A DNA stretch of 64,000 nt from Hyposmocoma kahamanoa (taxonomy: Eukaryota > Arthropoda > Insecta > Lepidoptera > Cosmopterigidae). The notes under the pieces are model-generated. The model was not told the DNA's origin and did not search any database. It was given only the letters and a program-made list of their open reading frames with translations. The stretch covers positions 7,169,098-7,233,097 of the forward strand of contig NW_020654080.1 of the NCBI RefSeq assembly GCF_003589595.1, written 5' to 3'. Made by a program: the position numbers and the translations under genes. Shown in pieces: positions 52,102-62,324 of this stretch (positions are counted from its first letter, which is position 1; each line of letters starts with the position of its first letter).

Positions 52102-52245
52102 TTCAGATTCAGATTCAGATTCATTTATTTCTCAAATATAACATTACAGTATAAATTGCACTACAAGTCAAAGTTTAAGAAATTATATTGAGATCGTCAG
52201 ACAAAAAGGAAAATTATAAGAAAAGAAATAAGAAAACGTATGTCA
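52102..52245 (-). mobile_element. LINE 3' end with (TGAATC)n tail
   Basis: ATTCAGATTCAGATTCAGAT then TCATTTATTTCTCAAATATA: on the minus strand this is a 3' UTR ending AATAAATGAATC and at least four TGAATC units, the short-repeat tail of a non-LTR element. Confidence 0.6.
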
Positions 52246-52485
52246 GTAACTTTAAAAACATTATTGTTTCGAATGAAAACACGAAATTTTCTAAAAATAA
52301 AATAGAGTCGAAACGTTGCCGTCATATTTAAGTTAAACATTTTGGCCCATTTGCTATAGAGATACAAAATGTGTTTCCAACACTGATTTCATTTATTATG
52401 GTGTCTGGTTCTCATTTTTGAAGCGGCAAATACGTAGAGCTGGAATGTAATCATATTACTTGGAATACCGCCTGATATTCAGCTA

Positions 52486-52545
52486 AAATGTCATCCCACT
52501 GCTGGAAATCCGTCTCCTCCCAAGCGAGGATTTAGGCCATATTTA
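52486..52545 (-). mobile_element. SINE S2, 3' tail fragment
   Basis: Minus strand: ATGGCCTAAATCCTCGCTTG, GGAGGAGACGGATTTCCAGC, AGTGGGATGACATTT. Confidence 0.6.
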
Positions 52546-53167
52546 GGATTTGCTCAACTTAATACTCTCTGCAATCTTATGCCTTGTACCAATGCATTGC
52601 AATATAGTGAATACCAGCAATCGTCTTCGCTTTGAAATTGTCCGTGATTACAGCAAGGTGTAATTCCGCTTTACATCACTAACGTCGGCTGGATATTTGC
52701 TGTTTATTCGCTGCTCGCTTTTCGTGCGTTTCTAAAGGCTATTTCATGCTCATTCATGGGTTTAGGCAGTATAAGATTGTAGAACACGTCACTTTTAAGC
52801 ATTTTATTGCAATTTTGATACCAAACCGAAACGGTTTGCACGCATTCTGTTTTGATTAAACATTGCTCTGGAAAACAGCCTAAACAGACTTATTGCAATA
52901 GATAAAAAAATTCTTTCAAGACACATTTCCGTACTATTCCCCTCCTCATACATTGTTGAATTTGCTGTAATTAGAAAAGCGGTGCGGGAGGAATGACAGT
53001 TTACGTAACAGTTACGCTGTGATCCACGCGGGATAATTTCATGAAGATTTTTCTTACCATATTCAATGTCTAGTTTATTGAAAAAAAGTGCCTACCCAAA
53101 TAGTCAATTGTTGTTATGTGAAACGATAAAAAACAAGTATTTCATTGATAATTGGAATAAATAAGCA
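52546..53167. other. Intronic DNA without recognisable content
   Basis: GTTACGCTGTGATCCACGCG near 53008 faintly resembles family X. No gene. Confidence 0.5.
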
Positions 53168-53368
53168 AGTCATTTAGGCATAGTAATATGAGCATTACTA
53201 CGTTGCGGTTTGGGGGACTTGTGTCAGCTTTGTCTCGGGATGCACTGCCACTGTACTCTTCAGGTCTTAGCGATTTAATACTCTGAGTAGCACTGCAACG
53301 GTTATTGATAGGCGTGTTGCTAACCACCAAGCGCACGGCCTCTCGTCACTTGTTATCATAATAAAAAA
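53168..53368 (+). mobile_element. Lep1-like element, decayed
   Basis: TAATATGAGCATTACTACGT, CTTCAGGTCTTAGCGATTTA, GGTTATTGATAGGCGTGTTG, CTCGTCACTTGTTATCATAA plus A run. Several internal deletions. Confidence 0.68.
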
Positions 53369-53394
53369 ATGTGATTATGAACTAGTGTTAGTGT

Positions 53395-53826
53395 TAATGT
53401 TGTAAAAAAACTCGAGTCCGCGAGTTGACATTTTAGGGTTCGATTCCAATTCATAAAGACATACTCAGTGCTAGATGTATTACGAGCCTATCGAGTGTCC
53501 AAATAGCCGTAATCGACATCAGTGTAACAAGTATTAATATCTTTTTTCTTTTATACGTCACCATATTGGGTGTTTCTTTTTATTTAATTCATGACCAATT
53601 GTAGTTGTTTAGTAAAATCGAACCCTGCTTGTAGTACTCGAGACTTTGTAGTGTAGAAGTAGCTTCGAGTCGAGTTTTATTCAAACTCGAGTTCGGGTTA
53701 TGACTCGAGTCCGTACTCGATGACTCGCGCTCGACCCGACTCGAGTGTGTTTTGGCCACCGAGCCGTGCAAAATTGAGTCGAGTTAATAAATGTAGACGC
53801 CTGGACTCGAGTCTTTTACAACACTA
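53395..53826. mobile_element. ACTCGAG-rich element with inverted ends
   Basis: TAATGTTGTAAAAAAACTCG at the left pairs with CGAGTCTTTTACAACACTA at the right (about 20 of 23). The right half is dense in ACTCGAGT palindromes (53670-53760). The TGTTGTAAAA ends recall hAT elements, but I could not fix an 8-bp target duplication. A 60-codon frame on the minus strand is a by-product of the motif. Confidence 0.62.
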
Positions 53827-54222
53827 TTATGGACCATTTTCATTTCAATCATACTTACCTAATTCCAACATTTGTAGCTAATTCAATATAAGATTCATTA
53901 TTTATGTGAGGTAAATTTGAAATTATGGCATTGTAATTATACCCACCAGTGCCATCTGTCGTATATAGACCAGTGTACACAGATCGGTGTACGACCAGTT
54001 GGGATTTGTCAATCTGTCCCGTCAAACTCATAGTTTGAGCTCAATAATTCACTGCCTAACTAGACCGGCATTTACACTATATACCTATATCGTATTGTAT
54101 AGACGGAGAAATGTCAGGACATAAGAGTTCTTACATTTTGGTCAATTTGCCTTATTACTACTACTTTTTTAACGTATAATGTCAAGCGAAAAGAACTAAA
54201 ACGCTCACTAAGCAAAACAATT
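53827..54222. other. Intronic DNA without recognisable content
   Basis: No repeat family or gene recognised. Confidence 0.55.
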
Positions 54223-54284
54223 CCACAACGCGTTGTGGTCTCTTTAAAATATCCATAATCCATAACACATTATTCGTGTTATGG
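54223..54284. repeat. Two neighbouring palindromes
   Basis: CCACAACGCGTTGTGG (54223-54238) is a perfect 16-bp palindrome. CCATAACAC / GTGTTATGG (54260-54284) follows with a 7-base loop. Confidence 0.75.
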
Positions 54285-55084
54285 CATTTATTAAATAGAA
54301 TATATGCCACTTATTAAATGCAATATAATTTTGGCAGTTTTTAGGAAAATGTAACAGTTTTTTTTTATTAAAATGGTATAAGAATGTCAATGTATACTTA
54401 TAGGTTGCAACACCCTAACATGTTTGTTCTAGATACATTTCTTTGTTGGATAGTACAATTTTTAGGTAATTTTTAGGTAGAATTGTTAGGTCTAGAACAA
54501 CATGATACAATTAAAATAATTAATAAAGTAAACAAAATAACCAGAACATTTGTAGCCAACTCAAATAGACCACAAAACGAAATTCGCCTCTGGGATCTAA
54601 TTGATCATCACGCGTTGTGATTATTATGTAACTTGTCAATGAGACCACTCACATCACTCATTTTGTAAACTTTGAAGTTTGTTTTTTACGTTTCTTCCTC
54701 CCCAAAGTATCGATATTTTTTTTATAATATTCTGTAAAAATAACTGTTTTTTGTAGTCAGTAAGATTAGGACACATATTCTTTGGAATACAGAGTCACAT
54801 TAAAATAACAAGCTCCTTTAGCAATACAAGAATTTTCTTTTCAGGAACATTAGATTAAATTCTCATTACGAACTTCTGAGGCTTGTAAAAAGAAAGTAAA
54901 GATATTAAATTGTCAAGGAAAAACAGCACATAGTAACATTTTGACAAAACGTTTCCAAAAATGTTATGTGAAATTTCTAACTTCACATTATTTAGGTAAC
55001 GGAACGCGTTTATACTTTAAGGAGACAAATTTTCAACTTCAATTTTATTTAGAAGATACGACTAATTTGCTGCCACCGACACCT
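54285..55084. other. Intronic DNA without recognisable content
   Basis: AT-rich. CACGCGTTGTGATTATTATG near 54610 echoes the palindrome at 54223. No gene. Confidence 0.55.
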
Positions 55085-55172
55085 AAGTATGTAATGCTGA
55101 CATTACTGCTTGACACAGAAATAGGTAAAGCGGCAGTACTTCCCTGGACGAGCTCTTTCACAAGGAACTCTA
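55085..55172 (-). mobile_element. Lep1-like element, 5' end only
   Basis: Minus strand: TAGAGTTCCTTGTGAAAGAG, GGAAGTACTGCCGCTTTACC, TATTTCTGTGTCAAGCAGTA, then lost after AATGTCAGC. Confidence 0.74.
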
Positions 55173-55534
55173 TAAAATGACGCTGACGCTAATGACGCTT
55201 ACTTAGGTTTTCCGAAACACTATATTTTGGCAGCTCAATCCTGTCCCATTCTTTCCATATACACTCTGAGGTGAAATCGAAGTCTATGAAGTCGAAGGTG
55301 ATGCCATTACAAAAAAGGATTTTAAGAAAAATGGAAACGTGAAAAGGTACAAAAAATAATGCAAGATGTTTTATATTGTTCCTAAATGCCACATTATCGC
55401 TTGGAAGCCGTTTATGTGCGCCTCTGCGAACATGCCTGATGCACTGTACCATCTTGGTAGTAACGTGGTACCCACAACATCCTGAAAGCGGTACTGTATT
55501 GAATGCGTAGAGCGTTGTAAGCTCATTGCGAATA
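55173..55534. other. Intronic DNA, possible continuation of an RTE remnant
   Basis: A minus-strand open frame (55189-55452) begins MVQCIRHVRRGAHKRLPSDN, faintly like the GHVxR block that follows the region at 55535-55750 in RTE proteins. Too weak to call as coding remnant. Confidence 0.3.
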
Positions 55535-55750
55535 CTTAATCAATAGGCCACTGGAGTAAAATGATTGACTGTAAGCTAAAAAGCTACAAAAATATGCCAG
55601 TACAGTATTGTAAACATGAATCTTTGTAGCCCTGCTCAGTAATTTGAACACCTACTCTTTGTGAATACTGGTTTTATATTCTCTTTGGTTTCCATTAATA
55701 CTAGTGCATCCCAGATACTTAAATTTATCGACGTCCTTATACTTGGAAGC
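55535..55750 (-). pseudogene. RTE-like non-LTR retrotransposon fragment
   Basis: Minus strand reads YKDVDKFKYLGCTSINGNQR, EYKTSIHKE, stop, then LLSRATKIHVYNTVLAYF. The order V-x-x-F-x-Y-L-G, N-G, then L-x-x-x-x-K-x-x-x-Y-x-x-x is the region after the reverse transcriptase core in RTE-type proteins. Decayed; independent of the fragment at 39985, which covers the next part of the same protein type. Confidence 0.6.
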
Positions 55751-56162
55751 TTTATCTGCTGTAGAATTATAGAAGACACAAAAATATGCCAACTTATGTT
55801 GAAATAAAAATACACCCCAGGAATATTTTAATTAGTTGAGTGACATCATCGACTGAATTGCCTTCAAGAATGCGCGTCTACGCATAAAATTTTGATAAAG
55901 TCGCGAGTTCATTAAAAATGAAACAGGATCAAATCTCGGTGTCACAGTGTCGGCAAGTGCCCTCTACAGTGCCGAGAAGACTCTACACGACACTCGTAAC
56001 TCCAAAGCTTTGCCGACTTTAATTTGTTAATTATTTTTCTTGCTTCCCTTCGTGGTAAAAAACAAAATTGTTATTTTTGAAACGATAAAATTTAAACAGG
56101 ATTTGTTTTTCTTGGTAACGTATTATTCCTATTTTTTTTTTGTAGTGAAATAGTCATAATTT
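55751..56162. other. Intronic DNA without recognisable content
   Basis: No repeat family or gene recognised. Confidence 0.55.
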
Positions 56163-56660
56163 TTAAACGACTTCAAAGGAGGAGGTTATGCAATCGGCTG
56201 TATATATGTTTTCAGATTTCTCCGTCAATTGTATACCGTTTTTGAAAATTCTGTTTTTGTTTGAAAGTGTGCCGTGGTGGTCCCATTGTCACCAAGTCAG
56301 GATCTGATGAGGATATCCATGGAAATCGAGGGAAATTCGCAAATTTAAAGACATGTATACTGACATACCAATTTCTACATGAATTGTGAACCGATTTTGA
56401 AAACTCGTTTTTTGTTTGAAAAGGTATACTTTCGAGGTAGTCCCTGATGCCAACGAAATAAAAAAATATTTTCCGTAAATAAAAGTCGGCTTTTCACTTG
56501 ACACAATACATCTAATCAACAATACAACCAGTACCAAAAGTATAAAATGTACAAAGGAGTCCGTAACAGTCCCATTGTCACCAAGAAGTCAGAATCTGGT
56601 TAAGGGATCCCATGAAAATCGAAAAAAGCCGATAAGTAAACTTTTGAGGACGGTTTTTCT
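56163..56660 (+). repeat. GGAGGAGGTT repeat (family R), longer variant with internal duplication
   Basis: CGACTTCAAAGGAGGAGGTT, GCAATCGGCTGTATATATG, then GTCCCATTGTCACCAAGTCA (56279) which recurs as GTCCCATTGTCACCAAGAAG (56568). The unit of about 290 bp seems partly duplicated in tandem. Confidence 0.55.
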
Positions 56661-56977
56661 TCAATGAAAAAGTTATTGCACAATAATTCAACAAGATCCA
56701 AATACGTGCAAGGTTTTAAATTTGAGTATTCATTACAGTTTATTTATTTATCACCCTATCTACCTAGCTTCACTCACTGCTCTCTACTAAATCTTAGAAC
56801 TGGACTCATAAATATCAGGCCTACTTGAAAATGCTTCATTTAAAATTTTAAACAGAGTTTCGGCCGTGAAAAGTGCCCGGAACAGAATTGTAATTAGTCT
56901 TAAATTAGACTTTTTGACAGCTCTAGAATTATTCGCCTTGTGAACCGAAGCAATTATGTATTTATTACCTCACAGAA
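56661..56977. other. Intronic DNA without recognisable content
   Basis: No repeat family or gene recognised. Confidence 0.55.
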
Positions 56978-57068
56978 TGACCGTGGTAGCCTAAATTGGG
57001 CTAAACCATGTAGGTTTGATCTACCGCCTCTTAAACACTGGGTCGTGGTTTCGAATCCGGCCTTAGTA
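56978..57068 (+). mobile_element. SINE S2 head with 15-bp insertion
   Basis: ACCGTGGTAGCCTAAATTGG (A box), GATCTACCGCCTCTTAAACA, TCGTGGTTTCGAATCCGGCC (B box). A short GCTAAACCATGTAGG stretch interrupts the normal head. The S2 body does not follow. Confidence 0.6.
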
Positions 57069-57084
57069 TTAAGGACTTTTTTGA

Positions 57085-57315
57085 AATTCAAATTCAAATG
57101 TTTTATTGCATACATGTTGTTAAATATAGGTCTTAATTTAGTACATACGGTATCAAACAGGAACCCTGTAGGGGCACAGCAATGTAAATGTTTAAGTACC
57201 TACATTCTAAATATATAAATATTAATACAAATTGTCAAAGTAAAATTAAATAGTGTATTTGTGTAATATTTGGTTTCAATATTATTTTAAAATAGTTTAT
57301 CGTCAAAATATTCTT
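57085..57315 (-). mobile_element. LINE 3' end with (TTTGAA)n tail
   Basis: AAATTCAAATTCAAATGTTT, TATTGCATACATGTTGTTAA, AACAGGAACCCTGTAGGGGC. On the minus strand a 3' UTR ends in AATAAAACATTTGAATTTGA. Confidence 0.55.
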
Positions 57316-57376
57316 GAATTGGGAAATAGCATTTGTCAATTAATTTTTTTCTTAGTAGTTTAATCAATTTGTAGTG

Positions 57377-57428
57377 ATTAAGGCCATGAAAAACGAAGAA
57401 AACATTCTTCGTTTTTCATGGCCTTAAT
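57377..57428. repeat. Perfect hairpin, 24-bp arms, 4-base loop
   Basis: ATTAAGGCCATGAAAAACGA… (57377-57400) and its exact complement (57405-57428) around AACA. The longest perfect short-loop hairpin seen in the window. Confidence 0.9.
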
Positions 57429-57625
57429 TTTTCATTAATTTATTTAATATATGTACAAAATTTCATTTGAAATTTACCATTTTCCAATTTACCAATTTAT
57501 CATGATCTTTTCGGTGACGAAAAACATCGTCAGGGTACGTGCACACATCTGCAAAGCAATTTAATGATTTGTGTGAAGTTCTCAATCCGTATCGGGCCCG
57601 CGTGGGAACGACATCGACAGTCTAA

Positions 57626-57731
57626 GGGTCGTATTCCAGAACTCTACTCAACATTTGAGTATGATTTCTAGTGCTTTGAATCATACTCAAGTCCTGACTT
57701 GAGCATTGAGTAGAATTCTAAAATACGACCC
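57626..57731. mobile_element. PIF/Harbinger-type MITE, 106 bp, TAA target duplication
   Basis: GGGTCGTATTCCAGAACTCT and the complement of the right end, GGGTCGTATTTTAGAATTCT, match at 17 of 20, and pairing continues through ACTCAA. TAA lies at 57623-57625 and 57732-57734. Nearly the whole element can fold on itself. Confidence 0.82.
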
Positions 57732-57744
57732 TAAGTAAGCCCTT

Positions 57745-57783
57745 TCATTGTAATGGGAGGTCTGTGTCCAACAGCGGGACTAT
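57745..57783 (+). mobile_element. SINE S2 tail fragment
   Basis: ATGGGAGGTCTGTGTCCAAC, AGCGGGACTATTAA. Adjacent to a Lep1-like 5' end. Confidence 0.45.
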
Positions 57784-57786
57784 TAA

Positions 57787-58084
57787 CTTCAGCAGCAGTA
57801 GTGCTCGTTGTGGACCAGTTCATCCAGGGAACTACTAACCTAACCTTACTTATTTCTGCCGCCAAGCAGTAATGTTAGTATTACTGCGCTGCGCTTTTGA
57901 ATAAGAGTGCTGGTGGCATCACAGGCACATGGGACTTGTCAACTTATGTCTCAGGGTGACGGGCACTGTGGCAATGCTCCTCAGATCTTTGCAGTATAAA
58001 GCTCTGAGTGACACTGCAACTGTTATGGACAGGCGTGTCGCTTACCATCAGGACTCCTTCGTCCCGTAACTTGATATTCTATAT
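57787..58084 (+). mobile_element. Lep1-like element, full length
   Basis: CAGCAGCAGTAGTGCTCGTT, CTTATTTCTGCCGCCAAGCA, CACAGGCACATGGGACTTGT, CAGATCTTTGCAGTATAAAG, GGACAGGCGTGTCGCTTACC, ending CGTAACTTGATATTCTATAT. Confidence 0.8.
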
Positions 58085-58129
58085 TTAAAAAAACTATCTA
58101 TTTATACCTTACAGAATGATTTTTTTAAA

Positions 58130-58190
58130 ATAATATCAAGTGACGAGACGAATAAGTCGTGCGCCTGATGGTAAGCTACACGCCTGTCCA
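58130..58190 (-). mobile_element. Lep1-like element, 3' end only, opposed to its neighbour
   Basis: AATATCAAGTGACGAGACGA, GTCGTGCGCCTGATGGTAAG, ACACGCCTGTCCAAT on the + strand. The 3' ends of this and the full copy at 57787 face each other 45 bp apart. Confidence 0.72.
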
Positions 58191-58247
58191 ATCAATCCTG
58201 TGAAATACTTAATTAATTAATTAATTTAATGTGCCGGGCGACGACAC

Positions 58248-58422
58248 CAATTGCCTGGTCTCTAACTAGAGAATCCCCTGTACTATGAGTTTGAATTCGC
58301 TCTCAATACTTCCCAGACACCCAGGCTAGAACCAATTTAGAAAATGTCATTTCCCAGTTGGTCCTATCGGGAATCAAAGCCGCCAATGGCAGAACGGTTG
58401 CCACTCTGGGAAGTCGTTGGAT
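58248..58422 (-). mobile_element. SINE-like repeat S5
   Basis: Minus strand: CCCAGAGTGGCAACCGTTCT, TTGATTCCCGATAGGACCAA, CTGGGAAATGAC, GGGTGTCTGGGAAGTATTG, and CAGGGGATTCTCTAGTTAGA, ending ACCAGGCAATT. Confidence 0.65.
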
Positions 58423-59484
58423 CAAATACCTGTGGATTTGGATGAAAATGTACCTTATGCTGCCGTCAACTAACCAAAACGCGGCTTAGTGATAAGTGTT
58501 CAAATATTGTGTATTTTGAGCTCTATTTAAAACAGTTAAAGCTGGTTCACGTGTCAGACATATCGGAACTTACTTTTTTATGATATCTACTTACTGCCGT
58601 GTTTAGTACGATTATTCAATACTCGTCCTACCTACATAAATAGCCAAATTGTAATATCTAAATTTCACTAAATGCACAGATATACTCGTATATAATATAA
58701 CACAATGGTATAGAACCAAAAACGACAAAATAATGTTTAAAGAAATTAAATTTAAAAAAATATCTACTTTCTCTTGCAGCAATTTTTAAAATAGTGACAG
58801 TTTGGCCTTTTTTACGTTAATGATCACGGCAGTAAATAACTTTTTTTTTAATATCACGTGTGCCCTTTCAACTGACGACGGCGGAACACGTCATTCACAC
58901 AAAGACGCCTAAAAACCTCCATTTAAATATTAGTAAGAATTCATTTACTTATTAATCTAAAATTAACAATCACGGAAAGGTCATTATTTAACGAAATACT
59001 TAATATTATGAATCCTATCACCAAAACACCTATATACTTGCAAACAACATTCCACATTCACTTAGCAGATTGTCTTCATTTCTGTCTTTGCATTTACTCT
59101 CGTTCCATTTCTCATGTAAAACAAGCTTCTGCCTTCGCATTTATAAGAGTCTCAATTTATCGTAGTGATGCGATGTTATAGACGTAAACGATGAACGTTT
59201 ATTCAAAAAGAGAAAGAGCTGGTAGCTTCTTTGCCTAACGTATTTACATGGCCACCCTAATGGGTACCTTGTTTCGAGGGTCCAATCGTTGCCATTTAAT
59301 CGAGACCTAGTCATAGTATTTAAGTGGTTAGTATATATTTTGTTTCCTGAAAAAATAATAACAAGCTTCATAATGTTATTTATGCATTTCTTCGGACATC
59401 TGACAGAATCATACTAAACATGCCTCCGATCCGATTACTACAAGTCGTTTACTGCAGCTGCTATCGGGCTATGGAATTAATTAA
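58423..59484. other. Intronic DNA without recognisable content
   Basis: AT-rich. The minus-strand open frame at 59141-59371 has no recognised family. Confidence 0.55.
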
Positions 59485-59640
59485 ATTTCTAATCTGAGGT
59501 TGCCTGGAAGAAATTCCTACTTACCAATAACACCGCCTGTTGCACATTAGCTTACACTGTGATACTTATATTACTATTCTGTGTTGTCTAATTTTTAATG
59601 TGCAATAAAGAATATTTCAGTCTGACATTCATTCATTCTA
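59485..59640 (+). mobile_element. LINE 3' end with short (ATTC)n tail
   Basis: GAGGTTGCCTGGAAGAAATT, CAATAACACCGCCTGTTGCA, GTGCAATAAAGAATATTTCA then TTCATTCATTC. Same family as 18286-18474, with an interrupted tail. Confidence 0.75.
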
Positions 59641-59721
59641 CAAGCAAAAAATCAAGAGAAAAGGGTATTTATAGATAACAGTTACCAGAGTCCGTCACTC
59701 GAAAATTAAGTATCTTTACCT

Positions 59722-59770
59722 GAAAAGTCACGTTATTGCTGTAAAAGTTACGTTATTGCTGTAAAAGTTG
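59722..59770. repeat. 20-bp tandem duplication
   Basis: GTCACGTTATTGCTGTAAAA then GTTACGTTATTGCTGTAAAA, then a partial third GTTGC. Slippage-type duplication. Confidence 0.8.
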
Positions 59771-60006
59771 CATTTACTTTTTTTTAATATAAAAAGTTTA
59801 AATATTAACGATATTTTTGTATACGCCTAAATCCTAAAAAAGAATTAAATAGGTGCACTACATGTTCATCTTTCAATAATCATGTAGTCATGTGATTATT
59901 TTAACCAATGAAGAACTTGGAGTCCCATTGACAAAAAAATAGCGCTTTCTGAATAAATCTAGCGAGCTGTAACCATAACCGTTCCACGTCTTATTACCAA
60001 AAATCT

Positions 60007-60111
60007 TAGTGTGTACGTGGTTCGCGAGCGGAACGCGTGCTGTTCGCAGTGAGCCTGCGATAACCAGCTACTCATTTTAGCGACTCAAGACTGTTTCACG
60101 CGTACACACTA
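60007..60111. mobile_element. Probable MITE, about 105 bp
   Basis: TAGTGTGTACGTGG and CGCGTACACACTA form short inverted ends. The inside is GC-rich (GCGAGCGGAACGCGTGCTG) against an AT-rich intron. Target duplication not certain. Confidence 0.5.
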
Positions 60112-60244
60112 GAACCTTGTTACTGTAACTGTCACGTTACAGTTACAGCTCGCTAATACCCGGCTTAATAAGTTAAAAATGGAGCAATTTTAGATTGGCC
60201 AGTACCCCAAAATAAATAAGTAGTGATTCTTGAAAAGCGGCCAT

Positions 60245-60370
60245 TTGTTTTTGCAAACAAACCAACGTTTCGGGCCCTTTGCAGGTCTCATGGTTATGGC
60301 TGACTATCAGCCTCAAACTATACGCAATTTACTTCCGAAAAAATGGTTTCATTTCCTATGTGTAACAATC
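60245..60370 (+). repeat. Family F repeat, single arm
   Basis: TTTTTGCAAACAAACCAACG, TTTCGGGCCCTTTGCAGGTC, ATGGTTTCATTTCCTATGTG, TAACAATCAC. Confidence 0.6.
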
Positions 60371-60411
60371 ACTCTAAAACCAAAGAACTTGAAATATAGT
60401 TGAATTACAAT

Positions 60412-60638
60412 CGGTACGGAGTACTAAAAAACCAACCTCAAAAGTCATTCATCCCCTAGTTTGCCACCCTTAGAGGTGGAATATTTTCTTCAAATTTAAA
60501 TGAGACCACATCTGACCAACAAAGAAAGAATCACCAAAATCGGTTCACAAATGTGAGTTATCGCGTAATATACATACAAAAAAAACGTACAGTCGAATTG
60601 ACAACCTCCTCCTTTTTTTAAAGTCGATTAAAAAACAA
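60412..60638 (-). repeat. GGAGGAGGTT repeat (family R), well preserved
   Basis: GTACGGAGTACTAAAAAACC, TCATTCATCCCCTAGTTTGC, CACCCTTAGAGGTGGAATAT, CACCAAAATCGGTTCACAAA, GTTATCGCGTAATATACATA, ACCTCCTCCTTTTTTTAAAG. It gives the full order of the family from the GTACTC end to the AGGAGGAGG end. Confidence 0.68.
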
Positions 60639-61385
60639 AAGCTCCTTGCATGTTTAAGCGAGAGGGTTAAAAGTTACGAAAAATGTAATTAATATGACCA
60701 TCTGGCAACACTGATAGTAAATCAACTTCATCACCATCCACAGCTCATGTTTCACCTACAACAGGCTATATTGACTTCGGAACTAAAAAACACAAGTACC
60801 ATTTTTATCAAAATTGAGTAATATACATATTCGAGATCAAGAAAAAAATCAATCGACGTAATTTTTCGTGGAAATCTATTTCAATAAATGTTGAATATCA
60901 GCTCAAAAGGCACAACGGATATAAAAAAGTCATAATTCAAGTTTATTAAGTTAAAAACACTAATATGCAAAGTTTTTACTTTGTAATGTACGGAACAGTT
61001 ACAATTACAATAATGAATAACACAAAAAGCTTTGCCTTTTTATAATTGTGCTCTTTAGTTCTATTGTAAGTATTAAAAGCCACATTTAAATTATTAGCCT
61101 TTATGCATAATATTTTTAAAATATTTTTTACTTGATGTTCGCGCGTATGTAACGAACTGACTGAGGGTCCACAAAACTCAAAAATTCATTCAAAAGGTTC
61201 ATTCAAAAGATCATTATACGGAAGAGTTCAAATACGAGCGATGACATCAGGCGATTTTTCAAAGATATTTATTTATAATCAAATTTTCACACATCATTTT
61301 GTAATAAGTAATTAAGTTCTTCATTAAATTATATTGTTAACGTGTTATCGGCGTTTTTATGAAGAGTTCCTGCTAATTCGAAGCA
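60639..61385. other. Intronic DNA without recognisable content
   Basis: AT-rich. ATTCAAAAGGTTCATTCAAA near 61183 is a small local duplication. No gene. Confidence 0.55.
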
Positions 61386-61652
61386 TTTATACGTCCCACT
61401 GCCGGGCACGGGTCTCCTTTCAGACGAGGGTTTTTAGGCCATAGTCCGCCACGCTGGCCCAATGCGGGTTGTGAACCTTCTTCGACGTTCAGGTTTCATC
61501 ACAATGTTTTCCTGCACCGAAAAGCTCATGGTAAATTTCAAATCAAATTTCGCTCATAAATTCCGAGAAACTCAGAGGTGGGAGCCCGGATTCGAACCCA
61601 CGACCCTCTACTTGAGGGGCAGTAGGTCAAACTATTAGGCTACCACGGCTTC
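61386..61652 (-). mobile_element. SINE S2, full length
   Basis: Minus strand: AGCCGTGGTAGCCTAATAGT (A box), GGTCGTGGGTTCGAATCCGG (B box), CCACCTCTGAGTTTCTCGGA, TGAGCTTTTCGGTGCAGGAA, GAAGAAGGTTCACAACCCGC, GGCCAGCGTGGCGGACTATG, ending CGGCAGTGGGACGTATAAAT. Best complete copy in the window. Confidence 0.82.
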
Positions 61653-61717
61653 CAACAACAATTACTTCAAAAATATTTTTTTGAAAAACAAGTCAACAAT
61701 ATATATATTGAAATATT

Positions 61718-61825
61718 GCAACTATTCCATTTATTATAATTATTAATACATTATAATTATAATAAACTAGTAGAATAATTTCACAAAAAAAAAATTGAAT
61801 ATCAATTCAATAAAAATTTAAAATA
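61718..61825 (+). mobile_element. SINE S3, 3' end only
   Basis: TTAATACATTATAATTATAA, TAAACTAGTAGAATAATTTC, GAATATCAATTCAATAAAAA on the + strand, the part after the tRNA-like head. Confidence 0.6.
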
Positions 61826-61867
61826 TTCCATTTATTTTAGGAATTTAGAAAAATTAGTTTTTTTCAA

Positions 61868-62000
61868 ATTGGCCCTACCTCCCTCTCGACGACTGCACTA
61901 TGAGCGCTGGAAAAGAAGGTCCCCGGTTCAATTGCCGGTAGGACCAATTTGGGAAATAAACTTTTCGAAACTAGTTCTGATACCCAGGTATTCTAGTTAG
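61868..62000 (+). mobile_element. SINE-like repeat S5, first part, split by a Lep1-like copy
   Basis: GGTCCCCGGTTCAATTGCCG (B-box-like), GTAGGACCAATTTGGGAAAT, AAACTTTTCGAAACTAGTTC, TGATACCCAGG. The normal continuation (GTGCCCCAGAG…GGAAATTTCC) appears only at 62325, after the Lep1-like element. Confidence 0.68.
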
Positions 62001-62008
62001 TTTTTTTT

Positions 62009-62302
62009 TTTCATGATACCAAGTAACGGGACAAACAAGTCGTGTGTCTGGTGGTAAGCGACACATCTGTCCATAACAGTTGCAGTGCCACTCAGAGCTT
62101 TAAATCACAACGATCTGAAGGGCACTGCCACTGCCGGTCACGCTAGTTGACAAGTCCCACGTGCCTGTAATTTCACCAGCAGCCTTCAAGACTGAACCGC
62201 ATTAATTAGCTCAGTAGCTCGCATCATTGCTTGGGGGCAGAAATAGGTAAGGCGGCAGTATTTCCCTGGACGAACTCTTTCACAAGAAGTTTTACTGCTA
62301 TT
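62009..62302 (-). mobile_element. Lep1-like element, full length, inserted in S5
   Basis: Minus strand: AGCAGTAAAACTTCTTGTGA, CTTACCTATTTCTGCCCCCA, AATTACAGGCACGTGGGACT, CTTCAGATCGTTGTGATTTA, ending CCGTTACTTGGTATCATGAA plus A run. The minus-strand ORF at 62186-62512 runs over it and is not a gene. Confidence 0.8.
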
Positions 62303-62324
62303 TAAGAGCAGAGAGAGAGTAGAG

